A stretch of 64,000 bases of DNA from Paraburkholderia sprentiae WSM5005 (GTDB lineage Bacteria > Pseudomonadota > Gammaproteobacteria > Burkholderiales > Burkholderiaceae): the NCBI RefSeq assembly GCF_001865575.2, contig NZ_CP017561.2, forward strand, positions 3,294,001 to 3,358,000, read 5' to 3'. Both the position numbers and the translations under genes were made by a program. Under the pieces are notes generated by a model. It ran no database searches. It had not been told where the DNA came from and saw only the letters and a list, made by a program, of their open reading frames with translations. This document shows positions 39,093 to 50,800 of this stretch, piece by piece. Every line of letters starts with the position of its first letter. Position 1 is the stretch's first letter.

Positions 39093-39709
39093 GACAGCAA
39101 CTCCTCGATCTGGGCGACCGCAGCCTTCGTGATCAGGATCTTCTTGAAGTAGATCAGCGACAGCGGGTCGGCGTAACGCGGCTCGACAACCGCCACGTGG
39201 GCGAGGTTGCGCGACGCGAGGTACAGGTTTTCGTCAACCGTGTCGGTAATCACCAGCACGGAGTCGAGGCCCATCGCCTTGAATTTTTCGGCCAGAAGCC
39301 TAGTCTTCGGCGCTTCGAGCGTTAGTTCGTCGACCACCGAGATGCGGCCTTCGCGGGCCAGCTGCGAGAAGATCGAGCAGAGGCCTGCGCGATGCATCTT
39401 CTTGTTGACCTTGTGCGAAAAGTTTTCTTCCGGCGAATTCGGGAAGATGCGGCCACCGCCGCGCCACAGCGGGCTCGAGGACATACCGGCACGAGCGCGG
39501 CCGGTACCCTTCTGGCGCCACGGCTTCTTGGTCGTGTGCTTGACCTGCTCACGATCCTTTTGCGCCCGGTTGCCGCTACGTGCATTCGCCTGGTACGCAA
39601 CCACCACCTGGTGAATCAGGGCTTCGTTGTAATCGCGGCCGAACACGACGTCCGACGCGCTAACGCCTGCACCTTCCTGACCATTGGCATTCAGGAGCTT
39701 AAGTTCCAT
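39089..39709 (-). CDS. rplD: 50S ribosomal protein L4
   Basis: A 206-residue protein whose extended loop lines the exit tunnel ([25 protein letters not shown]). In E. coli L4 also represses the S10 operon. The N-terminus [24 protein letters not shown] and the Rossmann-like C-terminal half ([22 protein letters not shown]) are conserved. It shares one base with the rplC stop and four with rplW. Confidence 0.98.
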   Translation of the reverse strand: MELKLLNANGQEGAGVSASDVVFGRDYNEALIHQVVVAYQANARSGNRAQKDREQVKHTTKKPWRQKGTGRARAGMSSSPLWRGGGRIFPNSPEENFSHKVNKKMHRAGLCSIFSQLAREGRISVVDELTLEAPKTRLLAEKFKAMGLDSVLVITDTVDENLYLASRNLAHVAVVEPRYADPLSLIYFKKILITKAAVAQIEELLS

Positions 39710-40368
39710 TATTTCGCTCCTTTCACGGCACGCGTCTTCACGGCCGGCGTGACGAATACCTTGCCACCCTTCGCACCCGGCACGGCGCCCTTGATCAGCA
39801 GCAGCTTGCGATCAGCGTCGATACGGGCGATTTCGAGGTTTTGCACCGTTACCTTCTCGTCGCCCATGTGACCGGTCATGCGCTTACCCGGAAAAACACG
39901 ACCCGGATCCTGCGCCATACCAATTGAGCCCGGCACATTGTGCGAACGCGAGTTGCCGTGCGATGCGCGGCCAGACGCGAAGTTGTAACGCTTGATGGTA
40001 CCGGCGTAGCCCTTACCGATCGAAACACCTTGCACGTCAACCTTCTGGCCCACTTCGAACAGCTCGGGACCAACCACGGCGCCGCTCGACAGCTCGGCAG
40101 CCTTAGCGGCATCGATTTGGAATTCTTTGAGGATTTCACCGGCCTGAACACCGGCTTTGGCGAGATGACCTGCCAACGGCTTCGTCACGCGCGATGCGCG
40201 GCGCGTGCCGAAGGTAACCTGCACGGCCGTATAGCCGTCGGTTTCAACAGTCTTGATCTGCGTCACACGGTTGTCGGACACGTCCAGCACGGTGACGGGA
40301 ATCGAATCCCCTTCAGCCGTGAAGATACGGGTCATGCCAACCTTGCGACCTACGAGTCCAAGGCTCAT
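39709..40368 (-). CDS. rplC: 50S ribosomal protein L3
   Basis: A 219-residue protein that helps start large-subunit assembly. [46 protein letters not shown] in pieces (the loop methylated by PrmB in E. coli) and [19 protein letters not shown] are diagnostic. The start MSLGL is preferred over an ATG four codons upstream. It has its own candidate promoter in the 200-base gap behind rpsJ. Confidence 0.98.
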   Translation of the reverse strand: MSLGLVGRKVGMTRIFTAEGDSIPVTVLDVSDNRVTQIKTVETDGYTAVQVTFGTRRASRVTKPLAGHLAKAGVQAGEILKEFQIDAAKAAELSSGAVVGPELFEVGQKVDVQGVSIGKGYAGTIKRYNFASGRASHGNSRSHNVPGSIGMAQDPGRVFPGKRMTGHMGDEKVTVQNLEIARIDADRKLLLIKGAVPGAKGGKVFVTPAVKTRAVKGAK

Positions 40369-40477
40369 CGTTTTCTCCATTCCCGACTGCGATTGGTCGG
40401 GGCTAATTTACAAAATGCCGGCGCCGTTTCGGGCATGAATTCATGCTGCAGCACGCCGACTTTTTTGCGCGAATGCG

Positions 40478-40519
40478 CGAAAAGCCTACTATTGTAGCGA
40501 GGCTTTTCGTTTTCCGCAA
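40478..40519 (-). promoter_or_regulatory. rplC promoter embedded in an inverted repeat
   Basis: On the minus strand TTGCGG (40514-40519) and TACAAT (40491-40496) are 17 bases apart. The -10 is in the loop of a hairpin with 10-bp arms CGAAAAGCCT / AGGCTTTTCG (40478-40487 and 40500-40509). The hairpin lies between rpsJ and rplC, so rpsJ may be separated from the rest of the S10 genes. Confidence 0.55.
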
Positions 40520-40568
40520 GCAATCAAAGACTTAGCGCTGTCCGAGTTGCCAGACAGGCCTAGAACCC

Positions 40569-40880
40569 TTACTGCAGCTTAATTTCAACGTCCACGCCAG
40601 CCGGCAGGTCGAGCTTCATCAGCGCGTCCACGGTCTTGTCCGTCGGGTCAACGATGTCCATCAGACGCTGGTGCGTGCGGATTTCAAGCTGATCGCGCGA
40701 CGTCTTATTGACGTGCGGCGAACGTAGGATGTCGAAGCGTTGAATGCGGGTCGGCAGGGGCACCGGACCACGAACGATTGCGCCTGTCCGCTTCGCCGTG
40801 TCGACGATTTCAGCCGCCGATTGGTCGATCAAGCGATAGTCGAAAGCCTTCAGGCGAATGCGGATTTTCTGATTTTGCAT
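40569..40880 (-). CDS. rpsJ: 30S ribosomal protein S10
   Basis: A 103-residue protein that also forms the NusB-S10 antitermination complex on rRNA transcripts. [40 protein letters not shown] in part, and [20 protein letters not shown] are conserved. The start MQNQK is preferred over an ATG 12 codons earlier on family length. It lies 120 bases after tuf and 200 before rplC. Confidence 0.98.
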   Translation of the reverse strand: MQNQKIRIRLKAFDYRLIDQSAAEIVDTAKRTGAIVRGPVPLPTRIQRFDILRSPHVNKTSRDQLEIRTHQRLMDIVDPTDKTVDALMKLDLPAGVDVEIKLQ

Positions 40881-41000
40881 GACGAATTCCTTGAAAAGAG
40901 CGAGGCGGTATTGCACCGCCGATTAAAAAAGAACGTAGGCACGAGCGCTTGCGGAGAGCGAGTGCCCGTGCCCGAGCACTGCATACTGCTATCTTCGATC

Positions 41001-42191
41001 TTACTCGATGATCTTGGCGACGACACCCGCGCCGACCGTACGGCCACCTTCGCGAATTGCGAAACGCAGGCCTTCCTCCATCGCGATCGGGTTGATCAGC
41101 TTCACCGTGATCGACACGTTGTCGCCCGGCATCACCATTTCCTTGTCCTTCGGCAGTTCGATCGAGCCCGTCACGTCCGTCGTACGGAAGTAGAACTGCG
41201 GACGGTAGTTGTTGAAGAACGGCGTATGACGGCCGCCTTCGTCCTTGCTCAGCACATACACTTCAGCCGTGAAGTGCGTGTGCGGGTTGATCGAACCCGG
41301 CTTGGCCAGAACCTGACCACGCTCCACGTCTTCACGCTTCGTGCCGCGCAGCAGGATACCCACGTTGTCGCCTGCCTGACCCTGGTCGAGCAGCTTGCGG
41401 AACATTTCCACGCCCGTGCAGGTCGTCTTCACCGTCGGCTTGATACCGACGATTTCGATTTCTTCGCCAACCTTGACCACGCCACGCTCAACGCGGCCCG
41501 TCACCACCGTGCCACGACCCGAGATCGAAAACACGTCTTCCACCGGCATCAGGAACGAACCGTCAATCGCACGCTCCGGCGTGGGGATGTACGTGTCCAG
41601 TGCATCGGCCAGGCTCATGATCGCCACCTCGCCCAGCTCGCCCTTGTCGCCTTCCAGCGCCAGCTTGGCCGAACCCTTGATGATCGGCGTGTCGTCGCCC
41701 GGGAAGTCATACTTCGACAGAAGCTCGCGAACCTCCATCTCGACCAGCTCCAGCAGCTCAGCGTCGTCCACCATGTCGCACTTGTTCAGGAACACGATGA
41801 TGTACGGAACGCCAACCTGACGCGCCAGCAGGATGTGCTCACGCGTTTGCGGCATCGGGCCGTCAGCAGCCGAGCACACCAGAATTGCGCCGTCCATCTG
41901 TGCCGCGCCCGTGATCATGTTCTTCACATAGTCAGCGTGACCCGGGCAGTCGACGTGTGCGTAGTGGCGGTTAGCCGTCTCGTACTCGACGTGCGCGGTG
42001 TTGATGGTAATGCCGCGCGCCTTTTCTTCCGGCGCTGCGTCGATCTGGTCGTACGCCTTCGCTTCGCCGCCGAACTTCTGCGTCAGAACCGTCGTGATCG
42101 CTGCCGTCAGCGTGGTCTTGCCGTGGTCAACGTGACCGATCGTGCCCACGTTCACGTGCGGCTTGGTCCGTTCGAATTTACCTTTAGCCAT
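41001..42191 (-). CDS. tuf: Elongation factor Tu, copy in the str operon
   Basis: A 396-residue GTPase that delivers aminoacyl-tRNA to the ribosome. P-loop [22 protein letters not shown] (G3), [12 protein letters not shown] (G4), effector His in CPGHADY, and domains 2 and 3 with FRTTDVTG and [11 protein letters not shown] are intact. The protein is identical to that of the second copy (60192-61382). The two genes differ at five synonymous sites in codons 2-7 and, by eye, at one more (41751). Confidence 0.98.
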   Translation of the reverse strand: MAKGKFERTKPHVNVGTIGHVDHGKTTLTAAITTVLTQKFGGEAKAYDQIDAAPEEKARGITINTAHVEYETANRHYAHVDCPGHADYVKNMITGAAQMDGAILVCSAADGPMPQTREHILLARQVGVPYIIVFLNKCDMVDDAELLELVEMEVRELLSKYDFPGDDTPIIKGSAKLALEGDKGELGEVAIMSLADALDTYIPTPERAIDGSFLMPVEDVFSISGRGTVVTGRVERGVVKVGEEIEIVGIKPTVKTTCTGVEMFRKLLDQGQAGDNVGILLRGTKREDVERGQVLAKPGSINPHTHFTAEVYVLSKDEGGRHTPFFNNYRPQFYFRTTDVTGSIELPKDKEMVMPGDNVSITVKLINPIAMEEGLRFAIREGGRTVGAGVVAKIIE

Positions 42192-42239
42192 GTTTCTCTT
42201 CTTTCAGAAAGTTAATCGTTGAATGACTTCGCCGCGCGA

Positions 42240-44342
42240 TTACTTCGACTTGGCGTTGATGATCGCTTCCGACACGTTACGCGGAGCTTCAGCGTAGTGC
42301 TTGAACTCCATCGTGTACGTTGCACGACCTTGCGTCAGCGAACGCAGCGACGTCGAGTAGCCGAACATTTCGGACAGCGGCACTTCGGCGCGAACGATCT
42401 TGCCGCCGCCAACCATGTCTTCCATGCCTTGGACAATACCGCGACGGCCCGACAGGTCGCCCATCACGTTGCCCATGTAGTCTTCCGGCGTTTCGACTTC
42501 CACCGCCATCATCGGTTCGAGGATGACCGGACTCGCCTTGCGCATTGCTTCCTTGAACGCCATCGAACCGGCCATGCGGAATGCATTTTCGTTCGAGTCG
42601 ACGTCGTGGTACGAACCGAATGTCAGGTGAACCTTCACGTCAACCACCGGGAAGCCCGCCAGCACGCCAGCCTTCAGCGTTTCCTGGATACCCTTGTCGA
42701 CTGCCGGGATGTATTCACGCGGAATCACGCCGCCCTTGATCTCGTCGAGGAACTCGTAACCCTTGCCTTGTTCGTTCGGCTCGAGCGTGATGACTGCGTG
42801 GCCGTACTGACCGCGACCGCCCGACTGCTTGACGAACTTGCCATCAACGTCAGCCGCCGTGCTGCGGATCGTTTCGCGGTAAGCCACCTGCGGCTTGCCG
42901 ACGGTCGCTTCCACGCCGAATTCACGCTTCATCCGGTCGACCAGAATTTCGAGGTGCAGTTCGCCCATACCTGAAATGATCGTTTGGCCCGATTCTTCGT
43001 CCGTCTGCACGCGGAACGACGGATCTTCCTGAGCCAGACGGTTCAGTGCCAGACCCATCTTTTCCTGGTCAGCCTTGGTCTTCGGCTCGACAGCCTGCGA
43101 AATCACCGGCTCCGGGAAAATCATGCGTTCGAGCACGATCGGGTTCTGCGGATCGCACAACGTGTCGCCCGTGGTTGCTTCCTTCAGGCCGACCGCAGCA
43201 GCGATGTCGCCCGCGCGCACTTCCTTGATTTCTTCGCGCTGGTTCGCGTGCATCTGCAGAATACGGCCCAGACGTTCCTTCTTGTCCTTGGTCGCGTTCA
43301 GCACCGTGTCGCCCGAATTGACGACGCCCGAGTACACACGGAAGAAGATCAACTGACCGACGAACGGGTCGGTCATGATCTTGAATGCCAGTGCCGAGAA
43401 CTTTTCGTCGTCGGCGGCGCGGCGCTCAGCCTTTTGACCATTTTCCAGCTCGCCGGTAACCGGCGGGATGTCGATCGGCGACGGCAGGAAATCGAGCACG
43501 GCGTCCAGCATGCGCTGCACACCCTTGTTCTTGAACGCAGTGCCGCACAGCATCGGCTGGATTTCGCAAGCGATCGTACGGTCGCGCAGGCCCTTGATGA
43601 TTTCCTCTTCAGTCAGTTCGCCCGACTCGAGGTACTTGTTCATCATTTCTTCGTTCGCTTCAGCCGCGGCCTCGATCATCTTTTCACGCCATTCATTGCA
43701 CGTGTCGACGAGCTCTGCCGGGATGTCTTCGTACGAGAACTTGGTGCCTTGAGACGCGTCGTCCCAAATGATCGCCTTCATCTTCATCAGATCGACGACG
43801 CCCGTGAAGTTCTCTTCGGCGCCGATTGGCACGACGACCGGAACCGGGTTCGCCTTCAGACGCAGCTTGAGCTGGTCATAGACCTTGAAGAAGTTCGCGC
43901 CGGTACGGTCCATCTTATTGATGAACGCGAGACGGGGAACCTTGTACTTGTTAGCCTGACGCCACACGGTTTCCGACTGGGGCTGCACGCCGCCCACAGC
44001 GCAGTACACCATGCACGCGCCGTCGAGCACGCGCATCGAGCGCTCGACTTCGATCGTGAAGTCGACGTGACCCGGGGTGTCGATGATATTGATGCGGTGT
44101 TCGGCGCGGTCGCCCGCCATGCCCTTCCAGAATGCCGTGGTAGCAGCGGAAGTAATCGTGATGCCGCGCTCCTGTTCCTGCTCCATCCAGTCCATGGTGG
44201 CAGCGCCGTCGTGAACTTCACCAATCTTGTGGTTCACGCCCGTGTAGAACAGAATGCGCTCGGTCGTCGTCGTTTTGCCGGCGTCGATGTGAGCGCTAAT
44301 ACCGATGTTACGGTAGCGCTCGATAGGAGTCTTGCGAGCCAC
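42240..44342 (-). CDS. fusA: Elongation factor G
   Basis: A 700-residue translocase GTPase acting in elongation and ribosome recycling. P-loop [16 protein letters not shown], switch [20 protein letters not shown], and [13 protein letters not shown]. Domains III-V follow, with [19 protein letters not shown] (IV) and [12 protein letters not shown] (V). The length is normal. It lies 48 bases before tuf and 130 after rpsG, in the classical str order. Confidence 0.98.
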   Translation of the reverse strand: MARKTPIERYRNIGISAHIDAGKTTTTERILFYTGVNHKIGEVHDGAATMDWMEQEQERGITITSAATTAFWKGMAGDRAEHRINIIDTPGHVDFTIEVERSMRVLDGACMVYCAVGGVQPQSETVWRQANKYKVPRLAFINKMDRTGANFFKVYDQLKLRLKANPVPVVVPIGAEENFTGVVDLMKMKAIIWDDASQGTKFSYEDIPAELVDTCNEWREKMIEAAAEANEEMMNKYLESGELTEEEIIKGLRDRTIACEIQPMLCGTAFKNKGVQRMLDAVLDFLPSPIDIPPVTGELENGQKAERRAADDEKFSALAFKIMTDPFVGQLIFFRVYSGVVNSGDTVLNATKDKKERLGRILQMHANQREEIKEVRAGDIAAAVGLKEATTGDTLCDPQNPIVLERMIFPEPVISQAVEPKTKADQEKMGLALNRLAQEDPSFRVQTDEESGQTIISGMGELHLEILVDRMKREFGVEATVGKPQVAYRETIRSTAADVDGKFVKQSGGRGQYGHAVITLEPNEQGKGYEFLDEIKGGVIPREYIPAVDKGIQETLKAGVLAGFPVVDVKVHLTFGSYHDVDSNENAFRMAGSMAFKEAMRKASPVILEPMMAVEVETPEDYMGNVMGDLSGRRGIVQGMEDMVGGGKIVRAEVPLSEMFGYSTSLRSLTQGRATYTMEFKHYAEAPRNVSEAIINAKSK

Positions 44343-44390
44343 TTTGATCCTCTATTGGGATGACGCGATGCGAGAGATACCCATCGCGCT

Positions 44391-44432
44391 GTAACACAAA
44401 CGGGCGAGGCGCCTTGGAAGCGCACCCGCCCG
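44391..44432 (-). terminator. Hairpin between rpsG and fusA
   Basis: An outer CGGGCG/CGCCCG stem (44401-44406 with 44427-44432) and an imperfect GC-rich inner stem are followed on the minus strand by TTTGTGTT. It resembles a weak intrinsic terminator and could tune fusA-tuf relative to rpsL-rpsG. Confidence 0.45.
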
Positions 44433-44472
44433 GAATTTCTTTCCGTTTTCCGCTAAACCTGGGTCGGAAAGC

Positions 44473-44943
44473 TTAGAAACGGAAGTGCGAGAACGCCTTG
44501 TTGGCTTCTGCCATCCGGTGAACTTCGTCGCGCTTCTTCATCGCGCCACCACGGCCTTCAGCCGCTTCGGAGAGTTCACCTGCCAGACGCAGGGCCATCG
44601 ACTTCTCGCTGCGCTTTTTCGCGGCTTCACGCAGCCAACGCATCGCCAATGCCATACGACGCGACGGGCGCACTTCGACCGGAACCTGATAGTTCGCACC
44701 ACCAACGCGGCGGCTCTTCACTTCGACCACCGGCTTGACGTTGTTGAGCGCCACGGTGAACACTTCCAGCGGGTCCTTGCCACCCTTGGTCTGGATCTGT
44801 TCGAAAGCGCCGTACACGATACGCTCTGCGACCGACTTCTTGCCAGAGAGCATCAGCACGTTCATGAACTTTGCTACATCAACATTACCGAATTTCGGAT
44901 CCGGCAACACTTCCCGCTTGGGGACTTCGCGACGACGCGGCAT
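44473..44943 (-). CDS. rpsG: 30S ribosomal protein S7
   Basis: A 156-residue protein that organises the head of the small subunit and, in E. coli, represses the str operon through the rpsL-rpsG spacer. [39 protein letters not shown] helices and [20 protein letters not shown] are conserved. The start MPRRR is preferred over an ATG ten codons upstream. The 179-base rpsL-rpsG spacer has room for an S7 site, but I could not define one. Confidence 0.98.
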   Translation of the reverse strand: MPRRREVPKREVLPDPKFGNVDVAKFMNVLMLSGKKSVAERIVYGAFEQIQTKGGKDPLEVFTVALNNVKPVVEVKSRRVGGANYQVPVEVRPSRRMALAMRWLREAAKKRSEKSMALRLAGELSEAAEGRGGAMKKRDEVHRMAEANKAFSHFRF

Positions 44944-45122
44944 GTTTCTTCCTTTAGCTTTCAGTTGGAGCAATTACAGCCCCGCGGTCACCAACTAACC
45001 CGATTCATCTGCAAGACTAACCAGCCTGGTCGGGTGACCACTTACTCGATAGCACCGGCAATTCCGGCACCATCGCTATTACCGCCTTTGCAGGCGACCT
45101 AAAACTACAATCGACCGGTTTA

Positions 45123-45503
45123 TTACTTGCCAGCCTTGGCACGCTTCGCACCGTACTTCGAGCGAGCCTGCTTGCGATCCTTGACGCCCTGGGTATCCAG
45201 CGAGCCGCGAACCATGTGGTAACGCACACCCGGCAAGTCCTTCACACGCCCGCCGCGAATCAGCACGACCGAGTGTTCCTGCAGGTTGTGGCCTTCACCA
45301 CCAATGTACGAAATGACTTCGAAGCCGTTCGTCAGACGAACCTTGGCGACCTTACGGAGCGCCGAGTTTGGCTTCTTCGGCGTCGTCGTGTACACACGTG
45401 TGCACACGCCACGACGCTGGGGGCAGTCCTGCAAAGCCGGGCTCTTGCTCTTCGTCGTTTCCGACGTGCGGCCTTTGCGAACCAGTTGATTGATGGTTGG
45501 CAT
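45123..45503 (-). CDS. rpsL: 30S ribosomal protein S12
   Basis: A 126-residue decoding-centre protein. [49 protein letters not shown] and [17 protein letters not shown] are typical. The lysines at the positions changed in streptomycin-resistant strains (K43 and K88 in E. coli numbering) are present, so the sequence is wild type at those sites. It is the first gene of the str operon, with a promoter about 140 bases upstream. Confidence 0.98.
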
Positions 45504-45641
45504 TGTTTATTCCTGAAATTGAACAAAAATCGACGCATCTGTTTCCGGGCAAAGCGGAAACGCCTGCGCATCGAACTCCGACTGGCCCGCTCACGCGCGA
45601 ACTGACGCCGCGCGCACGCATTCCAAGAACCGGAACCTAGC

Positions 45642-45671
45642 ATAATATTCCGAAAATACTAAGCGAGTCAA
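45642..45671 (-). promoter_or_regulatory. str operon promoter (rpsL)
   Basis: On the minus strand TTGACT (45666-45671) and TATTAT (45642-45647) are 18 bases apart in the AT-rich gap between recQ and rpsL. Both boxes match the sigma70 consensus in five of six positions. The expected leader is about 130 bases. Confidence 0.65.
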
Positions 45672-45723
45672 CAGCTTGCGATGTTTCGTACCCCTGTCAA
45701 TCCGCCGAGACAGCCAGAAGAGG

Positions 45724-47571
45724 TCAGTCTGCCGCTACGACGTGCAGCAATTCGTAGCCGAATCGGTCGAGCTTACGCGCACCGATCCCCGGGACACCGC
45801 GCAGAGCATCGATCGAAGCGGGGCCGAGACGGGCGATTTCCGCGAGCGTCGCGTCATGGAAAATCACGTATGCCGGTACACCGTCGCTCTTCGCGGTTTC
45901 TGTGCGCCACATGCGTAGGCGCTCCCAGCGCGCGCGCTCGCGAGGTCCCATGCCGATCGTCGGATCGGCGCGCTCGCTCGTGCGCCCCGACGATTGACGG
46001 GTGCGAGTCGGCTTTACGTAGCGGCGCATCGTCACCTTCTGCTCGCCCCTAAGCACCGGCTTGCTCGCCTCGGTTAGCACCAGCGAACCGAAGCCTTCGT
46101 GGTCAACCGTCAGATACCCGAACGCGACAAGCTGGCGGAACGCCGCGCGCCATTCAGGTTCGCCGAGTGCCGCGCCGATACCGAACGTGGTCAGCTTGTC
46201 GTGGCCGCGTTGCAGAATTTTCTCACTGCGGTTGCCGCGCAAAATATCGATTAGATGCCCGGCGCCGAAGTGGAAGCCACTGGCCCGCTGCGCGCGAAAC
46301 ACGCACGACAGCGCCATCTGAGCCTCGCGCGTCGCGTCCCAGGTCGGCGGCGGCTCGATACAGTTATCGCAGTTGCCGCACGGCTGGCTCGTTTCGCCGA
46401 AGTACGCTAGCAGGCGCACGCGCCGGCAGGTCGCCGTTTCGCACAAACCGAGCAGCGCGTCAAGTTTGCCGGTCTGCACGCGCTTGTGCGCGTCGTCGGC
46501 TTCGGATTCGTCGATCATCTTGCGCTGCTGCACGACATCGCCGAGCCCGTAGGCCATCCACGCGTTCGACGGCAATCCATCGCGGCCCGCTCGGCCGGTC
46601 TCCTGGTAATAGCCTTCGACGCTCTTCGGCAAATCCAGATGCGCGACGAACCGCACGTCGGGTTTGTCGATGCCCATGCCGAACGCAATCGTCGCGCACA
46701 TCACGACGCCTTCCTCGCGCTGAAACATCTCCTGATGCTTCTGGCGCACCTCGAATTCCATGCCGGCGTGGTATGGCAGCGCACGCACGCCCTTTTCCTT
46801 CAGCCATTCCGCAGTTTCCTCGACCTTGCGGCGCGACAGGCAATAGACGACGCCCGCGTCGGTCGTGCCGTCGGCTCTCGTATGCTCGGCGCGAATGAAA
46901 TCGAGCAGCTGCGTGCGCGCATTGTCCTTTTCGGCGATGCGATAGCGGATGTTCGGCCGATCGAAACTCGACACGAACACGCGCGCATCCTCAAGTGCCA
47001 GACGATGAATGATTTCGTCGCGCGTGATTGCGTCGGCGGTGGCCGTCAGCGCGATGCGCGGCACATTCGGAAAGCGCTCATGCAGCACCGACAGCTGGAT
47101 ATATTCGGGCCGGAAATCGTGCCCCCATTGCGACACGCAATGCGCTTCGTCGATAGCGAAAAGACCGATGCGCGAGCGCTCGAGCAGTTCCTGGAAGCGC
47201 GGCGTCATCAGCCGCTCCGGCGCGACGTACAGCAGGTCGAGGTCGCCGTCGCGCAGCGCCCGTTCGATGGCCATCGCTTCCGCGCTCGACAGCGTCGAGT
47301 TCAGGTACGCGGCTCGCACGCCGACTTCGGTCAGCGCGGCCACCTGATCTTGCATCAGCGCGATCAGCGGCGACACCACGATACCCGTGCCGAAGCCGCG
47401 TTCGCGCCGCACCAGCGAAGGAATCTGATAGCACAGCGATTTCCCGCCGCCCGTCGGCATCAGCACGAGGCAATCGCCGCCGTCGGCGACGTGCTCGACA
47501 ATTTCGCCCTGCTGTCCTCTGAACGCAGGATAACCAAAGACTTCGTTGAGGATTTCGAGCGGACGGGACAT
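45724..47571 (-). CDS. recQ: ATP-dependent DNA helicase RecQ
   Basis: A 615-residue 3'-5' helicase of recombination and replication-fork repair. Walker A is in [15 protein letters not shown], motif II in [17 protein letters not shown], and motif VI in [15 protein letters not shown]. The RQC zinc site has [12 protein letters not shown] and CGNCDNC, and the C-terminal HRDC domain is around [19 protein letters not shown]. The start [14 protein letters not shown] matches the family; the longer frame upstream overlaps the rpoC terminator side without homology. It is placed between rpoC and rpsL, on the same strand. Confidence 0.96.
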   Translation of the reverse strand: MSRPLEILNEVFGYPAFRGQQGEIVEHVADGGDCLVLMPTGGGKSLCYQIPSLVRRERGFGTGIVVSPLIALMQDQVAALTEVGVRAAYLNSTLSSAEAMAIERALRDGDLDLLYVAPERLMTPRFQELLERSRIGLFAIDEAHCVSQWGHDFRPEYIQLSVLHERFPNVPRIALTATADAITRDEIIHRLALEDARVFVSSFDRPNIRYRIAEKDNARTQLLDFIRAEHTRADGTTDAGVVYCLSRRKVEETAEWLKEKGVRALPYHAGMEFEVRQKHQEMFQREEGVVMCATIAFGMGIDKPDVRFVAHLDLPKSVEGYYQETGRAGRDGLPSNAWMAYGLGDVVQQRKMIDESEADDAHKRVQTGKLDALLGLCETATCRRVRLLAYFGETSQPCGNCDNCIEPPPTWDATREAQMALSCVFRAQRASGFHFGAGHLIDILRGNRSEKILQRGHDKLTTFGIGAALGEPEWRAAFRQLVAFGYLTVDHEGFGSLVLTEASKPVLRGEQKVTMRRYVKPTRTRQSSGRTSERADPTIGMGPRERARWERLRMWRTETAKSDGVPAYVIFHDATLAEIARLGPASIDALRGVPGIGARKLDRFGYELLHVVAAD

Positions 47572-47725
47572 GGATGTGAGAGAGGGACGGCGAAGGGAAC
47601 AGCACCCAGGCGGTGACACGAATTTTACCAACGCATTCGTGCAGCGCCCGCGCTTGGCGACAACCTTGGCGATCCGGCCTAGGGCCGCGCCGGCGCAAGG
47701 CACCGATTCGCGCGCAAAAAAGGCA

Positions 47726-47763
47726 TAAAAAAAAGCCGCCCAGTCGAAAACTGAGCGGCTTTC
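47726..47763 (-). terminator. Terminator of the rpoBC operon
   Basis: On the minus strand an AAGCCGC/GCGGCTT stem with an inner CAGT/ACTG helix is followed by eight T. It lies about 40 bases past the rpoC stop. Confidence 0.92.
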
Positions 47764-47800
47764 GTGGCTCGTCAGGCAAGGCGGCTTGCGCCGCCTGCAC

Positions 47801-50800
47801 TTACTCGCCCGAGTGCTGCTGTTCGGCAGCTGGGGTTTCCGGCGTACCGAATTCGAACGACTCTTCCGCTGCGATCTGATCGAAGCGCTCGCGGTCGGCC
47901 AGCTCCTTGCTCTTGCGCGCCTTGTGGAACGCGAGACCCGTACCGGCCGGAATCAGCCGGCCGACGATCACGTTTTCCTTCAGGCCACGCAGGTCGTCGC
48001 GCTTGCCCATGATCGCCGCTTCGGTCAGCACGCGGGTCGTTTCCTGGAACGACGCCGCGGAGATGAACGAATCGGTCGACAGCGACGCCTTCGTGATACC
48101 GAGCAGCACGTTTTCGTACGTTGCCGGACGCTTGTCTTCCGCGATCATACGGTCGTTTTCGTCGAGCATGTCCGACCGCTCGACCTGTTCGCCCGGGATG
48201 AAACGGGTATCGCCGTTGTCCGAAATCTGCACGCGGCGCAACATCTGACGCACGATCACTTCGATGTGCTTGTCGTTGATCTTCACGCCTTGCAGACGGT
48301 ACACGTCCTGCACTTCGTCCACGATGTAACGCGACAGCGCCTCGACCCCCTGCAGACGCAGGATGTCGTGCGGATCCGCCGGTCCGTCGACGATCATTTC
48401 GCCCTTGTTGACGACCTGACCATCGTGCACCAGAACCTGCTTTTCCTTCGCGATCAGGAACTCGTGCTGGTTGCCCTCGAGGTCCGTGATAACGAGACGC
48501 TGCTTGCCCTTCGTGTCTTTACCGAACGACGTGGTTCCCGTGACTTCCGCCAGGATACCCGCGTCCTTCGGCGAACGCGCTTCGAACAGTTCCGCCACAC
48601 GCGGCAGACCACCGGTAATGTCACGCGTCTTCTGCGATTCGGTCGGAATACGGGCGAGCACTTCACCGACCTGCACCTGCTGACCGTCCTTCACGGTGAT
48701 CAGCGCGCCGACCTGGAAGCCGATCTGGACCGAGTGCTCGGTGTTCGGGATCTTCACTTCCTCGCCGTTCGCATCGAGCAGCTTGACCTGCGGGCGCACC
48801 GTCTTCGAGGCCTGCGAACCGCGACGCTTCACGTCGATCACGACGAGCGTGGACAGCCCCGTCACGTCATCGATCTGCTTCGCGACGGTCACCCCTTCTT
48901 CGACGTTCTCGAACTTCACCGTACCACCGTACTCGGTGATGATCGGACGCGTCATCGGATCCCACGTGGCCAGTTGCGTACCGGCCTTGATCTGCACACC
49001 GTCGAGCTTCAGCAGCGTGGCGCCGTACGGCACTTTGTGGCGTTCGCGCTCGCGGCCGTGATCGTCGGTGATCATCGCTTCGCCCGAGCGCGAGATGACG
49101 ATCTGCTCGCCCTTCGCATTCGTGACGTAACGCATCGTCGACGTGAAACGCACCGTACCGTTCGACTTCGCTTCGATCGACGAAGCGACCGCCGCACGCG
49201 ACGCCGCGCCACCGATGTGGAACGTACGCATCGTGAGCTGCGTGCCCGGTTCACCGATCGACTGCGCCGCGATCACGCCGACCGCTTCGCCGACGTTCAC
49301 CATCGAACCGCGGCCGAGGTCGCGACCGTAGCAGGCTGCGCAAAGACCATAGCGAGTTTCGCAGGTGAGCGGCGTGCGCACGCGCACTTCGTCGATGCCG
49401 AGGCGTTCGATGTCTTCGACCGCGTCTTCGTCGAGCAGCGTGCCCGCTTCGAACAGCGTTTCCTGCGATTCCGGATTGACGATGTCAGCCACGGCCACAC
49501 GACCCAGAATACGGTCACGCAGCGCTTCGACCACTTCACCGCCTTCCACGAGCGCCTTCATCGCCACGCCGTTCGACGTACCGCAATCTTCTTCGACGAC
49601 GACCAGATCCTGCGTCACGTCGACGAGACGACGCGTCAGGTAACCCGAGTTCGCGGTCTTCAGTGCCGTGTCAGCCAGACCCTTACGTGCGCCGTGGGTC
49701 GAGATGAAGTACTGCAACACGTTCAGACCTTCACGGAAGTTCGCCGTAATCGGCGTCTCGATGATCGAGCCGTCCGGCTTCGCCATCAGGCCGCGCATAC
49801 CGGCCAGCTGACGAATTTGAACCGCGGAACCACGAGCGCCCGAGTCCGCCATCATGTAGATGGAGTTGAACGACTCTTGACGCGTCTGGTTGCCATCGCG
49901 GTCCGTGACCGGTTCCGTCGACAGCTGCTCCATCATCGCCTTGCCGACCGCTTCCGACGTCGCCGACCAGATGTCGACCACGTTGTTGTAGCGTTCTTGC
50001 GCGGTGACGAGACCCGACATGTACTGACGGTCGTATTCCTTCACCTTCTTCGCGGCATCACCAACGATGGTTTCTTTCTGCGGCGGCACGAGCATGTCGT
50101 CGACGCAGATCGAAATACCGGCGCGCGTTGCGAGACGGAAGCCCGACTGCATCAGCTGGTCGGCGAAAATCACCGTCTCGCGCAGACCGCACTTGCGGAA
50201 AGCGGTGTTGATCAGACGCGAGATTTCCTTCTTCTTCAGCGGCTTGTTCAACACCGAGAACGGCAGGCCCGGCGGCAGAATTTCCGACAGGATCGAGCGA
50301 CCAACCGTGGTTGCATAGAGCGTGATCTTCGGCACGAACGCCGGCGCACCTTCCGACTTGTCTTCGTTGTGGACCATTTCAGTGATCCGCACGTTGACGC
50401 GCGAGGCCAGCTCGACTTCCTTGTTCTCGTACGCTCGCAGCACTTCCGACACGCCCGTGAACGTCAAACCTTCGCCCTTGCCGTTCACCGCTTCACGAGT
50501 CGCGTAGTACAGACCCAGCACGATATCCTGCGACGGCACGATCGACGGATCGCCGTTTGCCGGGAACAGCACGTTGTTCGACGCGAGCATCAGCGTGCGT
50601 GCTTCCATCTGTGCTTCGAGCGACAGCGGCACGTGAACGGCCATCTGGTCACCGTCGAAGTCGGCGTTGAACGCCGCGCAAACGAGCGGGTGCAGCTGGA
50701 TTGCCTTACCTTCGATCAGCACCGGCTCGAAAGCCTGGATGCCAAGACGGTGCAGCGTCGGTGCACGGTTCAGCATCACCGGATGTTCGCGGATCACCTC

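Noticed and set aside
40900..40940. Hairpin GGCGGT/ACCGCC between tuf and rpsJ
   Set aside because: The stem is short and no T run follows on the coding (minus) strand, so I do not call a terminator.
40740..42215. Long plus-strand frames antisense to tuf (also at 60135-61508)
   Set aside because: Both are mirror images of the two tuf genes. Their near identity simply follows from the duplicated coding sequence.
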